From a virus, in IMG/VR virus record IMGVR_UViG_3300021962_005878, positions 1-27,342 of that record: DNA of 27,342 bases; one strand, written 5' to 3'. The position numbers and the translations under genes are program-made. The stretch's first letter is position 1. Each line of letters opens with the position of its first letter. The notes under the pieces were generated by a model. That model made no database searches, was not told where the DNA came from, and saw only the letters and a program-made list of their open reading frames with translations. Shown piece after piece: positions 1 to 7,686 of this stretch.

Positions 1-2
1 CT

Positions 3-197
3 GAAGAGAAGCTTACGTGGGTAGTATATAATGCCAACATGGTGCAAACCGCGGTAACTCTGATTATTTCATTGCGTGGCATGGATTTCTTTGATGACTA
101 CGTGAAAGTTATTTCAAGAGAATGCGGCGATGGTGCTCAAGGTGCATTGTACTTTGATCCTAACATCTTCAATCTAATAGGAAACGGATATGACTGA
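3..197 (+). CDS. C-terminal end of an unknown protein (5' truncated by window edge)
   Basis: An open frame runs from the window edge to a TGA at 195-197 and gives the last 64 residues of a protein whose start lies outside. It contains a moderately hydrophobic stretch (VQTAVTLIISLRG) and ends NLIGNGYD. The stop overlaps the next start (ATGACTGA), the tight coupling seen throughout this operon, which supports it being a real gene end. I do not recognise the family. Confidence 0.6.
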   Translation, partial: EEKLTWVVYNANMVQTAVTLIISLRGMDFFDDYVKVISRECGDGAQGALYFDPNIFNLIGNGYD

Positions 198-456
198 ACT
201 AGTAGACAACGAGTTTGGAGTCGAGTACGAGCAGATCTCGATCAGGAAGCTTCGAATCTTTCGAGTAGGCAAGCAATGGCTTGTCGAGTATCAACGCGCT
301 CCTCGTCTTTGGGCTCCATGGGATTACTTCTGGTGGTACAACGACGGACAGTACGTAGAGTATTACGATGCTCTTGGTCGAGTTAATGATCTGAAGGCTA
401 ATGGTTATGTGAACATACCAAGATTTATGAATGTGAAGGAATTTAAAATTGAGTGA
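190..456 (+). CDS. Unknown 88-aa phage protein, aromatic-rich
   Basis: The ATG at 190 overlaps the upstream stop by 8 nt. The reading frame ends at 456 and overlaps the next gene, which starts with TTG at 449. The protein is unusually rich in Trp and Tyr (APWDYFWWYNDGQYVEYY) and has alternating hydrophobic residues typical of a small beta protein. No signal peptide or membrane segment is visible. Translational coupling on both sides supports a real gene. The function is unknown; the position next to the 2H phosphoesterase and thyX suggests an early or middle accessory protein. Confidence 0.7.
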   Translation: MTELVDNEFGVEYEQISIRKLRIFRVGKQWLVEYQRAPRLWAPWDYFWWYNDGQYVEYYDALGRVNDLKANGYVNIPRFMNVKEFKIE

Positions 457-958
457 TTTGTTAAAGTTTCAAAGGTTTCTCGAGCAGATGATCGGCCACC
501 CGGACGGTACTTATATTGCTGCTGAACTCTCTCCTGACAGTCAAAGACTTCTTGACACTTATGTCACTGGTATGAACGTTCCGAATGCAGCAGATCCAGG
601 TCAATATCATTCTACGGTAATCTACTCGCGTAAAGGTGTTCCTGAAGCCCGCGAATATCATTTCGAGTTGCCGTTCAAGGCAAAGATTAAAGAATGGAAG
701 ATATTTGACACCAAGTTTGGTGAATCTGGTAAATGTCTGGTTGCTATCATGGATTCTCCTGAGCTGGAAAAAGCACACAAAGAAATCCGTGATAAGTATG
801 GCGCAACGCATGATTATCCAGATTATCATCCGCATGTAACAATCAGTTATGATTATCCGAATGAACTTCCTACTGAGATTCCTGATATGGAACTTGAGTA
901 TGATTATGTCGACATCAAACCACTAAATCCGCAGTTTGTTCCTGATAAGAAAGATTAA
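449..958 (+). CDS. 2H phosphoesterase, candidate anti-CBASS protein Acb1
   Basis: This 169-aa protein carries the two HxT motifs of the 2H phosphoesterase fold: H54-S-T56 in QYHSTVIYSRK and H129-V-T131 in YHPHVTISYD. The two motifs are about 75 residues apart. Known family members cleave 2',3'-cyclic phosphates or 2'-5' and 3'-5' cyclic oligonucleotides. The arrangement and flanking words (HxTxxYSRK, then GATxDxPxxxPHVTxSYD) resemble Acb1, the T4 gp57B family that destroys CBASS cyclic-nucleotide signals. From memory, T4 gp57B is of similar size. The likely start is TTG at 449, preceded by AAGGA at 436-440; the TTG start may keep expression low. It is translationally coupled to the gene before it, and thyX follows one base after its stop. 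Alternative: a 2'-5' RNA-ligase-like enzyme of other substrate. The fold is fairly sure; the Acb1 role is inference. Confidence 0.7.
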   Translation: MSDLLKFQRFLEQMIGHPDGTYIAAELSPDSQRLLDTYVTGMNVPNAADPGQYHSTVIYSRKGVPEAREYHFELPFKAKIKEWKIFDTKFGESGKCLVAIMDSPELEKAHKEIRDKYGATHDYPDYHPHVTISYDYPNELPTEIPDMELEYDYVDIKPLNPQFVPDKKD

Positions 959-959
959 T

Positions 960-1658
960 ATGAGTGAAGTAAATCTTATCGGTATTACCAAGCCGAGTGC
1001 ATATACAGAATGTACTACTGCCAATGAACTGGTTGCATGGGCAGCTCGAGTATCCAATCCCTCGAACCAAAACAATACTGCAACTGCACCTAAGCTAGTT
1101 CAGTATCTTATTCGTAACCAACACTGGTCACCTTTGGAGATGGTCCATGTCAGTATTGAAATCAAAACAACACGAGATATCGCTCGACAAATTCTTAGAC
1201 ATCGTTCTTTCTCATTCCAAGAATACTCTCAGCGTTACGCCGATCCAACGGCAGATCTTGGCTTTGTTAGACGAGAAGCCAGACTTCAAGACGCTAAGAA
1301 TCGTCAAAACTCGATCGAGGTTGAGGACAAACTACTTCAAGAACATTGGAACATACGGCAAGCACGTGCAATAAGCGAAGCTGAGTATGCCTACAACTGG
1401 GCCATTGAAAATGGTATTGCCAAGGAACAGGCACGAGCTGTTTTGCCTGAAGGTAACACAGTATCGGTTATGATTATGTCCGGTTCTCTTCGTTCGTGGG
1501 TTCATTACTGTCAGTTGCGTATGGACAAGGCCACACAGAAGGAACACCGTATTGTTGCCGAACAGTGCTGGGATATTATCGCGCATCATTTCCCAGATGT
1601 GAAGAAGGCTCTTGATGATATGGCTGCACAAGCAGAGTTCGAAAGGAAACTGCCATGA
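960..1658 (+). CDS. thyX: Flavin-dependent thymidylate synthase ThyX
   Basis: ThyX methylates dUMP to dTMP using methylene-tetrahydrofolate, FAD and NADPH. The 232-residue length is typical of the family. The signature RHRSFSFQEYSQRY spans residues 80-93 and matches the ThyX motif RHRxxSxxxxSxRY, which binds FAD and dUMP. The WSPLEMVHVSIEI stretch before it and the C-terminal region with RSWVHYCQLRMDKATQKEHR are also typical. The ATG at 960 is chosen because it starts one base after the upstream stop (956-958); an in-frame ATG at 936 would overlap the upstream gene for no reason. It forms a nucleotide block with nrdA and nrdB. T4 itself uses an unrelated ThyA-type enzyme (Td). Confidence 0.96.
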   Translation: MSEVNLIGITKPSAYTECTTANELVAWAARVSNPSNQNNTATAPKLVQYLIRNQHWSPLEMVHVSIEIKTTRDIARQILRHRSFSFQEYSQRYADPTADLGFVRREARLQDAKNRQNSIEVEDKLLQEHWNIRQARAISEAEYAYNWAIENGIAKEQARAVLPEGNTVSVMIMSGSLRSWVHYCQLRMDKATQKEHRIVAEQCWDIIAHHFPDVKKALDDMAAQAEFERKLP

Positions 1659-1801
1659 TTAATTGGCTAGTATATAATAAAAATGATGTCGTCGTTGCAG
1701 ACGTTGAATCTGAAGAAGAAGCTCTTGAGGTTGTACAAGATCTTACAGAAGATCCATGGTGGAAAGACGAAGCGCCTTATAGAATAGAGATGTTACCATG
1801 A
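1655..1801 (+). CDS. Unknown 48-aa acidic protein
   Basis: This small frame starts at an ATG overlapping the thyX stop (ATGA) and ends in a TGA that overlaps the next ATG. The product, MINWLVYNKNDVVVADVESE and onward, has an N-terminal strand-like segment and an acidic middle (VESEEEALEVVQDLTEDPWW). It looks like a very small alpha/beta protein. The overlaps at both ends and the lack of any other use for this stretch between thyX and nrdA support translation. The family is unknown. Confidence 0.65.
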   Translation: MINWLVYNKNDVVVADVESEEEALEVVQDLTEDPWWKDEAPYRIEMLP

Positions 1802-1974
1802 GTCATAGTAGTGTAGTAAAAGAAAACGAAGACGGTGAATTGTACATAGAATTATCAGACGAACTCATGGAAGCCATGGGTTGGGATATAGATACTGAAC
1901 TAGTATGGACCGTCTATGATGACGGCAAAATTGGATTAAGAAAGAGAACAGATGATCACAGTAACGAAGCGTGA
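1798..1974 (+). CDS. 58-aa protein resembling an AbrB/MazE-type swapped-hairpin domain
   Basis: The ATG at 1798 overlaps the previous stop, and the frame runs 23 nt into nrdA (nrdA ATG at 1952). The core pattern (ELYIELSDELMEAMGW, then an acidic turn, then VWTVYDDGKIGLRKR) follows the order strand, short helix ending in a Gly-Trp turn, strand, and Gly-Lys beta-turn strand of SpoVT/AbrB and MazE antitoxin DNA-binding domains. No toxin gene sits next to it. It may be a small transcription factor for the nrd operon or a lone antitoxin-like protein. The fold assignment is by pattern only; translation is supported by the coupled start. Confidence 0.6.
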   Translation: MSHSSVVKENEDGELYIELSDELMEAMGWDIDTELVWTVYDDGKIGLRKRTDDHSNEA

Positions 1975-4219
1975 TGGAACGCGCGAACCCCTCGATATTA
2001 ATAAGTTCCACAAAGTTGCGCTACATGCATGTGAAGGTCTATCTGGAGTTTCTGTATCTGATCTCGAAATCAAGACACATATTCAATTTTATGACAAGAT
2101 CAAGTCGATTGATATTCAAGAGACTCTGATCAAGGCTGCTGCCGAACTCATCACAGAAGAAGCACCAAACTATCAGTATGTGGCTGGTCGTCTGATCAAC
2201 TATAACCTTCGTAAGGAAGTTTATGGTCAGTATGAGCCTCCTCACCTTTTCGGTCATTATGGTCGAGTAGTACTAGAAGGGTATTATGATAATGCTCTGG
2301 CTTCTGCATACTCGCAAGAAGAGTGGATTCAACTCGCTGATTATATCGACCACGATCGTGATAACCTACTGACCTATGCTGCTATGGAACAGTTTCGCGG
2401 TAAGTATCTGATCCGTAATCGTGTGACGAATAAGTTCTACGAGACACCTCAGATGGCATTCATGTTAATTGCCATGACACTCTTTCAGAATTACAAAAAG
2501 AATCGAATCAAATGGGTAAAGGACCTTTATGATGCTATCAGTACATTTGACATTAGTCTTCCTACTCCTATTATGGCAGGAGTGCGGTCACCTCAACGCC
2601 AGTTTAGTTCGTGCGTACTTATCGAAACTGACGACTCGCTGGACTCAATAAATGCAACAGCCTCCGCAATTGTTAAGTATGTTTCTCAGAAAGCTGGTAT
2701 TGGTATTGGCGGCGGTCGTATTAGGGCTATTGGATCTCCTATACGCAACGGCGATGCTTCTCACACTGGTACTATTCCTTTTTATAAGCATTTCCAGTCA
2801 GCTGTTAAATCTTGTAGCCAAGGTGGTGTCCGTGGTGGAGCAGCGACTCTCTATTACCCCCTTTGGCATTACGAAGTGGAGGATCTTCTTGTCCTAAAGA
2901 ACAACAAGGGCACTGAAGACAACCGTATACGTCATCTTGATTATGGCGTGCAATTTAATAAGGTAATGTATGAAAGACTTCTTTCTGGAGGTAATATCAC
3001 CCTCTTCTCACCTAGTGATGTCCCGGATCTCTACGAAGCGTTTTACAACAACGTCGACGACTTTAGAGAACTCTACGAAAAGTACGAACGTAGTAAGGTT
3101 AGAAAGAAAACCATCCCTGCGATTGATCTCTTCTCAGCCTTCGTCACCGAACGAAAAGACACAGGACGAATCTATCTGATGAACGTCGATCATGCCAACG
3201 AGCATGGTTCGTTTACTGAAGCAGCGCCAATTAAGATGTCGAATCTGTGTTGCGAGATTACATTGCCAACAACTCCGCTAAAGGATATTCATGATGAAAC
3301 AGGCGAGATCAGCCTTTGCACACTTGCTGCAATTAATTGGGGCAAGATTAGAAAGCCAGCAGATTTCGAAAAGCCATGCACCATTGCAGTACGCGCTCTG
3401 GATGCCCTACTGGATTATCAGGACTATCCTGTTCGAGCCGCTGCTATTGGTACTCATAACCGTAGGCCTTTGGGCGTCGGCATCATTAATTTTGCTTATT
3501 GGTTGGCTCGTAATGACACTAACTATTCTGATCCTAACCTTGACCTCGTACATGAGTATGCTGAAGCATGGAGTTACTATCTTATCAAAGCCTCGATCGA
3601 CTTGGCCGAAGAAGTAGGACCTTGTCCTCTTGATCATCAAACAAAGTATGGTCATGGTATTATGCCAATTAATACCTACAAGAAAGAAGTCGATGAACTT
3701 GTGACTCCTAACTATAAGATGCCATGGAGTATATTGTCGAGTCGGGCACTATCATCTGGCATTCGTAACTCGACGCTGATGGCTCTCATGCCTGCCGAGA
3801 CTTCTGCTCAGATCAGCAACTCGACTAATGGTATTGAACCACCGCGTGCTCTGATCTCGATCAAGCAATCGAAAGATGGTGTACTCAAGCAAGTTGTTCC
3901 AGAGCTAAGACGACTCAAGAATAAATACGAATTACTATGGGATCAAAAGTCTCCAGAAGGTTATCTGAAGATTATGGCAGTCCTACAGAAGTTTATCGAT
4001 CAGGCTATCTCGGTCAATACTTCTTACAATCCTCGCAACTACGAGGACGAGAAGATCCCGATGTCTGAGATGATCAAACATATTTTGATGCACTACAAGT
4101 ACGGCGGAAAGACACTGTACTACTTCAACACCTTTGACGGTGCTGGTGAGATTGAAGAACCAAAACCACTCGCACAAGGGCAACTAGATGATGAGGATTG
4201 TGACTCTTGTAAAATCTAG
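1952..4219 (+). CDS. nrdA: Ribonucleotide reductase class Ia, large (alpha) subunit
   Basis: NrdA reduces ribonucleoside diphosphates to deoxy forms together with NrdB. The length of 755 aa is close to T4 NrdA (754). The N-terminal ~95 residues form an ATP-cone (TKRDGTREPLDINKF). The key residues are present: C221 (SSCVLI) and C456 (SLCTLAAINWG) as the active-site redox pair, N431-C433-E435 (NLCCEI) with C433 as the thiyl-radical cysteine, the paired tyrosines in KTLYYFNT for radical transfer, and the C-terminal shuttle pair C750/C753 (CDSC) that glutaredoxin reduces. The start overlaps the small upstream gene. NrdB follows within 0.9 kb and a glutaredoxin within 3.3 kb. The cysteine after C433 replaces the usual Leu (E. 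coli NLCLE), a small oddity. Confidence 0.98.
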   Translation: MITVTKRDGTREPLDINKFHKVALHACEGLSGVSVSDLEIKTHIQFYDKIKSIDIQETLIKAAAELITEEAPNYQYVAGRLINYNLRKEVYGQYEPPHLFGHYGRVVLEGYYDNALASAYSQEEWIQLADYIDHDRDNLLTYAAMEQFRGKYLIRNRVTNKFYETPQMAFMLIAMTLFQNYKKNRIKWVKDLYDAISTFDISLPTPIMAGVRSPQRQFSSCVLIETDDSLDSINATASAIVKYVSQKAGIGIGGGRIRAIGSPIRNGDASHTGTIPFYKHFQSAVKSCSQGGVRGGAATLYYPLWHYEVEDLLVLKNNKGTEDNRIRHLDYGVQFNKVMYERLLSGGNITLFSPSDVPDLYEAFYNNVDDFRELYEKYERSKVRKKTIPAIDLFSAFVTERKDTGRIYLMNVDHANEHGSFTEAAPIKMSNLCCEITLPTTPLKDIHDETGEISLCTLAAINWGKIRKPADFEKPCTIAVRALDALLDYQDYPVRAAAIGTHNRRPLGVGIINFAYWLARNDTNYSDPNLDLVHEYAEAWSYYLIKASIDLAEEVGPCPLDHQTKYGHGIMPINTYKKEVDELVTPNYKMPWSILSSRALSSGIRNSTLMALMPAETSAQISNSTNGIEPPRALISIKQSKDGVLKQVVPELRRLKNKYELLWDQKSPEGYLKIMAVLQKFIDQAISVNTSYNPRNYEDEKIPMSEMIKHILMHYKYGGKTLYYFNTFDGAGEIEEPKPLAQGQLDDEDCDSCKI

Positions 4220-4231
4220 CAGGAGTATTAC

Positions 4232-4372
4232 ATGGCAAAGTCCATTACATCAAAGCAACTACACGTTCCAATCGTAACAGGAACTTCTCAGGATACAAGA
4301 CGCCCGAAGCTCTCATCGATGAATAAGCATAAGAAGAGAAACTTCAAAGCATACCGTGGACAAGGAAGATAA
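4232..4372 (+). CDS. Unknown 46-aa basic protein
   Basis: A good ribosome-binding site (AGGAG at 4220-4224) precedes ATG 4232. The frame ends in a TAA sharing its last base with the next ATG (TAATG). The product is strongly basic and probably unstructured (RRPKLSSMNKHKKRNFKAY), ending RGQGR. It could be a nucleic-acid-binding or host-binding micro-protein. It has no recognised family. The strong site and the one-base overlap with the next gene are the evidence for translation. Confidence 0.65.
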   Translation: MAKSITSKQLHVPIVTGTSQDTRRPKLSSMNKHKKRNFKAYRGQGR

Positions 4373-4560
4373 TGCAATATATTAAAATTGACAGTGATAA
4401 CTGGAATGACATAAACAAAGTTTGGTTTGTGCATGAATATGCAGTGCGTGAAAATAGTACTGCGGTAACTCTTACGATTGAAGACACCGCAACAGGTGAA
4501 ATTGAAATGCGAGTAGTTGCACAGAACCAAATCCAATGGCTTGAAGCAAAGGACTGGTAA
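4372..4560 (+). CDS. Unknown 62-aa protein
   Basis: The start overlaps the upstream stop by one base and the stop overlaps the next ATG by one base (TAATG at both ends), so it sits in a coupled run between nrdA and nrdB. The sequence alternates hydrophobic and polar residues (STAVTLTIEDTATGEIEMRVV) and looks like a small all-beta fold with a final Trp. No motif or family is recognised. Confidence 0.65.
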   Translation: MQYIKIDSDNWNDINKVWFVHEYAVRENSTAVTLTIEDTATGEIEMRVVAQNQIQWLEAKDW

Positions 4561-5105
4561 TGCTCTATACCGGATCGGGGAATATACCTCATCACATTTA
4601 TTGTTGGGTAGATTCTTCGTTCATTCGTAAAGATGCTAAACCAAACACATACGAACCTTGTATCTGGTTTGCACTACATGCCAAAGCCGGACATTCATGG
4701 GGATGTCACGTCATGCTCGAGTGCGGTGCTGTTTGGCGCGGAGTTCCTCCTCATGCACTAGCCTTTGCACCTAATCCAGAGAAAACATGGAATCTCGAAG
4801 ACACGCAAGTGTGGGATTGCTATGGAGATCAATTTTCTGTGTTGATATATAACTATCTGCACAGCCAACAAGCAGAGATTCGCAAGACAGGCTTGTTTGG
4901 TCGTTACCTTTTTACAGTCGTTCCGATGAATGACGGATATACACAACATCCTTCTCAGTCGAAGGAATTTATGTTCATTGAATTGGATAATGGTAGACTA
5001 ACTATCATGCCTACCAATGAACTTCGATTCCATGATAAATCATATACCGAAGGCGATTGGCCGAAGGATCTCAAATTAAATACCAGCACCTGGAGAGTTG
5101 AATGA
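4560..5105 (+). CDS. Unknown 181-aa protein between nrdA and nrdB
   Basis: The frame is coupled to the genes on both sides: it starts at the base where the previous gene ends and overlaps nrdB by 4 nt (ATGA). It contains several Cys and His (CIWFALHAKAGHSWGCHVMLECG at about residues 34-56) that could bind a metal, and many aromatic residues. It has no signal peptide or membrane segment. Its repeated placement inside the reductase operon hints at a nucleotide-metabolism or regulatory role, but I do not recognise the family. The length and uninterrupted coupling make it a confident gene of unknown function. Confidence 0.75.
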   Translation: MLYTGSGNIPHHIYCWVDSSFIRKDAKPNTYEPCIWFALHAKAGHSWGCHVMLECGAVWRGVPPHALAFAPNPEKTWNLEDTQVWDCYGDQFSVLIYNYLHSQQAEIRKTGLFGRYLFTVVPMNDGYTQHPSQSKEFMFIELDNGRLTIMPTNELRFHDKSYTEGDWPKDLKLNTSTWRVE

Positions 5106-6187
5106 CAGTTTTTTCAAACGAAATGTTTGATGCTACAGAACAAACTTGCTTCTTTGGCAAGTCGGTGAATATTGCTCGTTATGACAAGCAACGTTACAAC
5201 ACGTTTGAAAAGTTAACCGAGAAACAACTTGGTTTCTTCTGGCGTCCTGAAGAAGTCGATCTGTCTCGTGACGGTAAAGATTTTAAGGCACTCAACGACC
5301 ATGAAAAACATATTTTTACGAGCAATCTCAAGCGTCAGATCCTTCTTGATTCTGTACAGGGCAGAGCTCCATCTTTGGCTTTTCTTCCAGTATGTTCGCT
5401 TCCTGAGCTGGAAACCTGGATCCAAACTTGGGCGTTTAGCGAGACGATTCATTCCCGTTCCTACACTCATATCATTCGCAACGTCTATTCTGATCCTTCC
5501 AGAGTCTTTGACGAGATGCTGGACATTCAAGAAATAGCCGACTGCGCTGATGATATCAGTAAGTATTATGATCGGTTGATCACGGCCAACAACCAGTATG
5601 CTCTTTTTAAGCATGATAAGAAGCATGCATATGAACATAAGAAAGATCTTTGGCTCTGCCTCAATGCCGTGAATGCCCTCGAAGGAGTAAGATTCTATGT
5701 CTCGTTTGCATGCAGTTGGGCTTTTGCGGAAGTTAAGAAAATGGAGGGTAACGCCAAGATCATCAAGCTCATCGCGCGGGACGAGAACGTTCATCTTGCC
5801 TCGACACAACAGCTCCTCAAAATTCTACCGAAAGAGGATCCAGACTTTGCTCGCATACAAGAAGAAACACGAGATGAGTGCATCAGCATGTTTTATCGAG
5901 TGGTCGAGCAAGAAAAAAGTTGGGCGCATTATCTTTTCAAGGAAGGCTCGATGATCGGACTCAACGAGCAGCTACTCTGTGAATATGTTGATCACATTGC
6001 TGCTAAACGTATGGGTGCTATCGGCTTGAATGGAAAGCCTGGAGCGAATCCTTTGCCATGGACACAGAAGTGGATTTCAGGTTCTGACGTGCAAGTTGCT
6101 CCACAAGAAACAGAAATTACTAGCTATGTAATCGGTGGAGTTAAAAAAGATGTCGATGAAAACACATTCAAAGGATTTACGCTATAA
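5102..6187 (+). CDS. nrdB: Ribonucleotide reductase class Ia, small (beta) subunit
   Basis: NrdB carries the diiron-tyrosyl radical that starts catalysis in NrdA. The 361-aa protein follows E. coli NrdB closely along its length. Iron ligands and the radical tyrosine are in place: D83 (LLDS), E114 and H117 with radical Tyr121 in FSETIHSRSYTHI, the second-half helix NALEGVRFYVSFACSWAFAE, and ARDENVH. The C-terminal acidic/hydrophobic tail (DVDENTFKGFTL) is the usual docking peptide for NrdA. The start overlaps the upstream gene by 4 nt. The TAA stop shares its last base with the next small gene. Confidence 0.98.
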   Translation: MTVFSNEMFDATEQTCFFGKSVNIARYDKQRYNTFEKLTEKQLGFFWRPEEVDLSRDGKDFKALNDHEKHIFTSNLKRQILLDSVQGRAPSLAFLPVCSLPELETWIQTWAFSETIHSRSYTHIIRNVYSDPSRVFDEMLDIQEIADCADDISKYYDRLITANNQYALFKHDKKHAYEHKKDLWLCLNAVNALEGVRFYVSFACSWAFAEVKKMEGNAKIIKLIARDENVHLASTQQLLKILPKEDPDFARIQEETRDECISMFYRVVEQEKSWAHYLFKEGSMIGLNEQLLCEYVDHIAAKRMGAIGLNGKPGANPLPWTQKWISGSDVQVAPQETEITSYVIGGVKKDVDENTFKGFTL

Positions 6188-6324
6188 TGGATTGGATAAC
6201 CTGCCCCTCATGTGATGAGGAATTTAAAATAATCACAGAAAATACCGCTCTTCCAGAATACTGTCCATACTGTTCTGCAGAGCTTGATCTTGAAGATCCC
6301 TTCGACGAAGAATACGAAGAATAA
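6187..6324 (+). CDS. 45-aa zinc-ribbon micro-protein
   Basis: The ATG at 6187 shares a base with the nrdB stop. The product has two CxxC knuckles, C6-P-S-C9 and C26-P-Y-C29, separated by 16 residues, followed by a very acidic tail (DLEDPFDEEYEE). This is a typical minimal zinc ribbon. Such proteins bind nucleic acid or act as adaptors to RNA polymerase or other proteins, but the partner is not known. The CxxC spacing and the coupled start make it a convincing gene. Confidence 0.75.
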   Translation: MDWITCPSCDEEFKIITENTALPEYCPYCSAELDLEDPFDEEYEE

Positions 6325-6356
6325 ATAGATCTTTCCTCATCTGCCGGGTTTGATCT

Positions 6357-6779
6357 ATGAGTTGGTTATACGAAGACAAAGAATTTACTGAAGTTGAAGA
6401 TTATTATGGCTTCATATATCTCATTGAAAACTTGGTAAACGGCAAGAAATATATAGGCCGCAAGTTTCTGACCAAGGCCGGATATAAAACTGTCAAAGGC
6501 AAACGAAAGAAGATTCGCGTAGAGTCCGATTGGCGCGACTACTACGGCTCTTCCAATTCCCTCAAAGAAGATATAGACTACTACGGAAAAGATAGCTTTC
6601 GTAGGACGATACTACGACTTTGTAAGAGTCGCGGAGAATGCAACTACTTCGAAACGAAATATATATTTGATAACGATGCCATCTTAGATCCTAAGTTTTA
6701 TAATAATTGGGTGTCGTGCAAAATTCAAGCAAGCCACGTGAAGGCTTTACTTTTCAACCCCGAACAGGAGAATTTATGA
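6357..6779 (+). CDS. GIY-YIG family nuclease (homing-endonuclease-like)
   Basis: The N-terminal half carries a GIY-YIG module: residues 18-36 read GFIYLIENLVNGKKYIGRK, with the conserved Arg35. It is followed by the YYGSS segment (62-66), a Glu in the ECNYFETKYI helix (E94 or E99, the metal-binding position) and the Asn of FYNNW. Family members cut DNA as homing, repair or restriction nucleases. At 140 aa it is little more than the catalytic domain, without a recognisable DNA-binding tail. It stands free between nrdB and speD, a typical place for a T4-like standalone homing nuclease. The ribosome-binding site is weak. Target unknown. Confidence 0.82.
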   Translation: MSWLYEDKEFTEVEDYYGFIYLIENLVNGKKYIGRKFLTKAGYKTVKGKRKKIRVESDWRDYYGSSNSLKEDIDYYGKDSFRRTILRLCKSRGECNYFETKYIFDNDAILDPKFYNNWVSCKIQASHVKALLFNPEQENL

Positions 6780-6780
6780 G

Positions 6781-7170
6781 GTGGGTAAGGTATTAGAACA
6801 CAAGCATTTGATTGTAAGAGCAGAGTTAAATAATCCTCCGCAGTGTACGTCGGCTATCGACGAGTGGATGAAGAAGCTGATCAATCAGATTGACATGAAA
6901 ATTTTAATGGGGCCATATACGGTGTATTCTGATATGGTCGGCAATCGCGGATTGACTGCCGTGACTATCATCGAAACCAGTCATATTGCTCTGCATGTTT
7001 GGGATGAATGCGAACCCGCTCTCGCTCAACTCGATGTATACACATGTAGTGCTCTGAATACTGACGATGTCTTCGAAGCCATGAAAGAATGGGATCCTAC
7101 AAAAGTTGAGTATAAGTATATAGACCGAGAAAACGGGTTGACATTAATTGAGAAAAATGAGGTGTTATAA
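6781..7170 (+). CDS. speD: SpeD-like pyruvoyl decarboxylase (S-adenosylmethionine decarboxylase family)
   Basis: The 129-aa length matches bacterial class 1b AdoMet decarboxylase proenzymes. These self-cleave before a serine to form a pyruvoyl group and make the aminopropyl donor for spermidine. The core reads ETSHIALHVWDE. Ser67 is the predicted cleavage and pyruvoyl residue, His72 and Cys89 (DVYTCS) match the processing and proton-donor residues, and Trp74 and Glu76 match substrate-side positions of the Thermotoga enzyme. The residue before the cleavage serine is Thr rather than the usual Glu. Start: GTG at 6781 with AGGAG at 6766-6770; no in-frame ATG fits. Some SpeD homologues decarboxylate arginine or ornithine instead, so the substrate is open. 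Confidence 0.85.
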   Translation: MGKVLEHKHLIVRAELNNPPQCTSAIDEWMKKLINQIDMKILMGPYTVYSDMVGNRGLTAVTIIETSHIALHVWDECEPALAQLDVYTCSALNTDDVFEAMKEWDPTKVEYKYIDRENGLTLIEKNEVL

Positions 7171-7439
7171 TGGGTAAAAAGAGAACGCGTAAGACGGTAG
7201 TATCGAAAGGCCAGCGTCGTAATATCGTTGCTGGTGTGAAAGAAGTCCGTCAAGATCGCAGTGAAGGCGAAAAAGCCTACAACAAACTGAAGGCGTGGCG
7301 CAAAGGTCAGAATCCATGGATTACTGTTCCTGGCACGCAGACTAACAAGCGCTTTATTAAAGTCCGTGCTAATGCGGTATACGGAGATCCAAAGCGTGCA
7401 TCATACGGAATTTATGCAAAGGCAGGAACGAATGAGTAG
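7170..7439 (+). CDS. Unknown 89-aa basic protein
   Basis: The ATG shares a base with the speD stop, and the frame overlaps the glutaredoxin gene by 8 nt. The protein is very basic at the N-terminus (MGKKRTRKTVVSKGQRRN) and has a second half with scattered Lys/Arg and a Gly/Tyr-rich end. It could bind nucleic acid. There is no recognised domain. It sits between two enzyme genes in a continuous coupled run. Confidence 0.7.
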   Translation: MGKKRTRKTVVSKGQRRNIVAGVKEVRQDRSEGEKAYNKLKAWRKGQNPWITVPGTQTNKRFIKVRANAVYGDPKRASYGIYAKAGTNE

Positions 7440-7686
7440 AAATATTCTAATCTATACCAAAGATAACTGTCCATTTTGTGTACAAGCGAAAAACTTGTTT
7501 ACAAATAAAGGAGAACAGTATATAGAGAAGAAGATAGGAAAAGATCTTACACGCGAAGAGTTTATGGAAAGCTTTCCCGATGTAAGAACAGTTCCTTTCA
7601 TTATAATTGACGCAGAAAAGGTAGGTGGTTATGACAAACTCATTGAATGGTACGACAGACCAGAACGATCGTTCTTGGCAGAATGA
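7432..7686 (+). CDS. nrdC: Glutaredoxin (reductant for ribonucleotide reductase)
   Basis: The 84-aa protein has a glutaredoxin fold: strand ILIYTK, redox motif C13-P-F-C16, the cis-proline loop RTVPF, and the glutathione-binding GGYDKLIEW segment. It likely passes electrons to the C-terminal CDSC of NrdA, as T4 NrdC does. The ATG at 7432 is preceded by AGGCAGGA with good spacing. A longer in-frame start at 7366 would lie deep inside the upstream gene and is rejected. The symbol follows T4 usage; by sequence it is a classical glutaredoxin. Confidence 0.93.
   Translation: MSRNILIYTKDNCPFCVQAKNLFTNKGEQYIEKKIGKDLTREEFMESFPDVRTVPFIIIDAEKVGGYDKLIEWYDRPERSFLAE

Noticed and set aside
5213-5809. A 198-aa minus-strand open frame inside nrdB.
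   Set aside because: It is antisense to a highly conserved enzyme gene and has no independent support.
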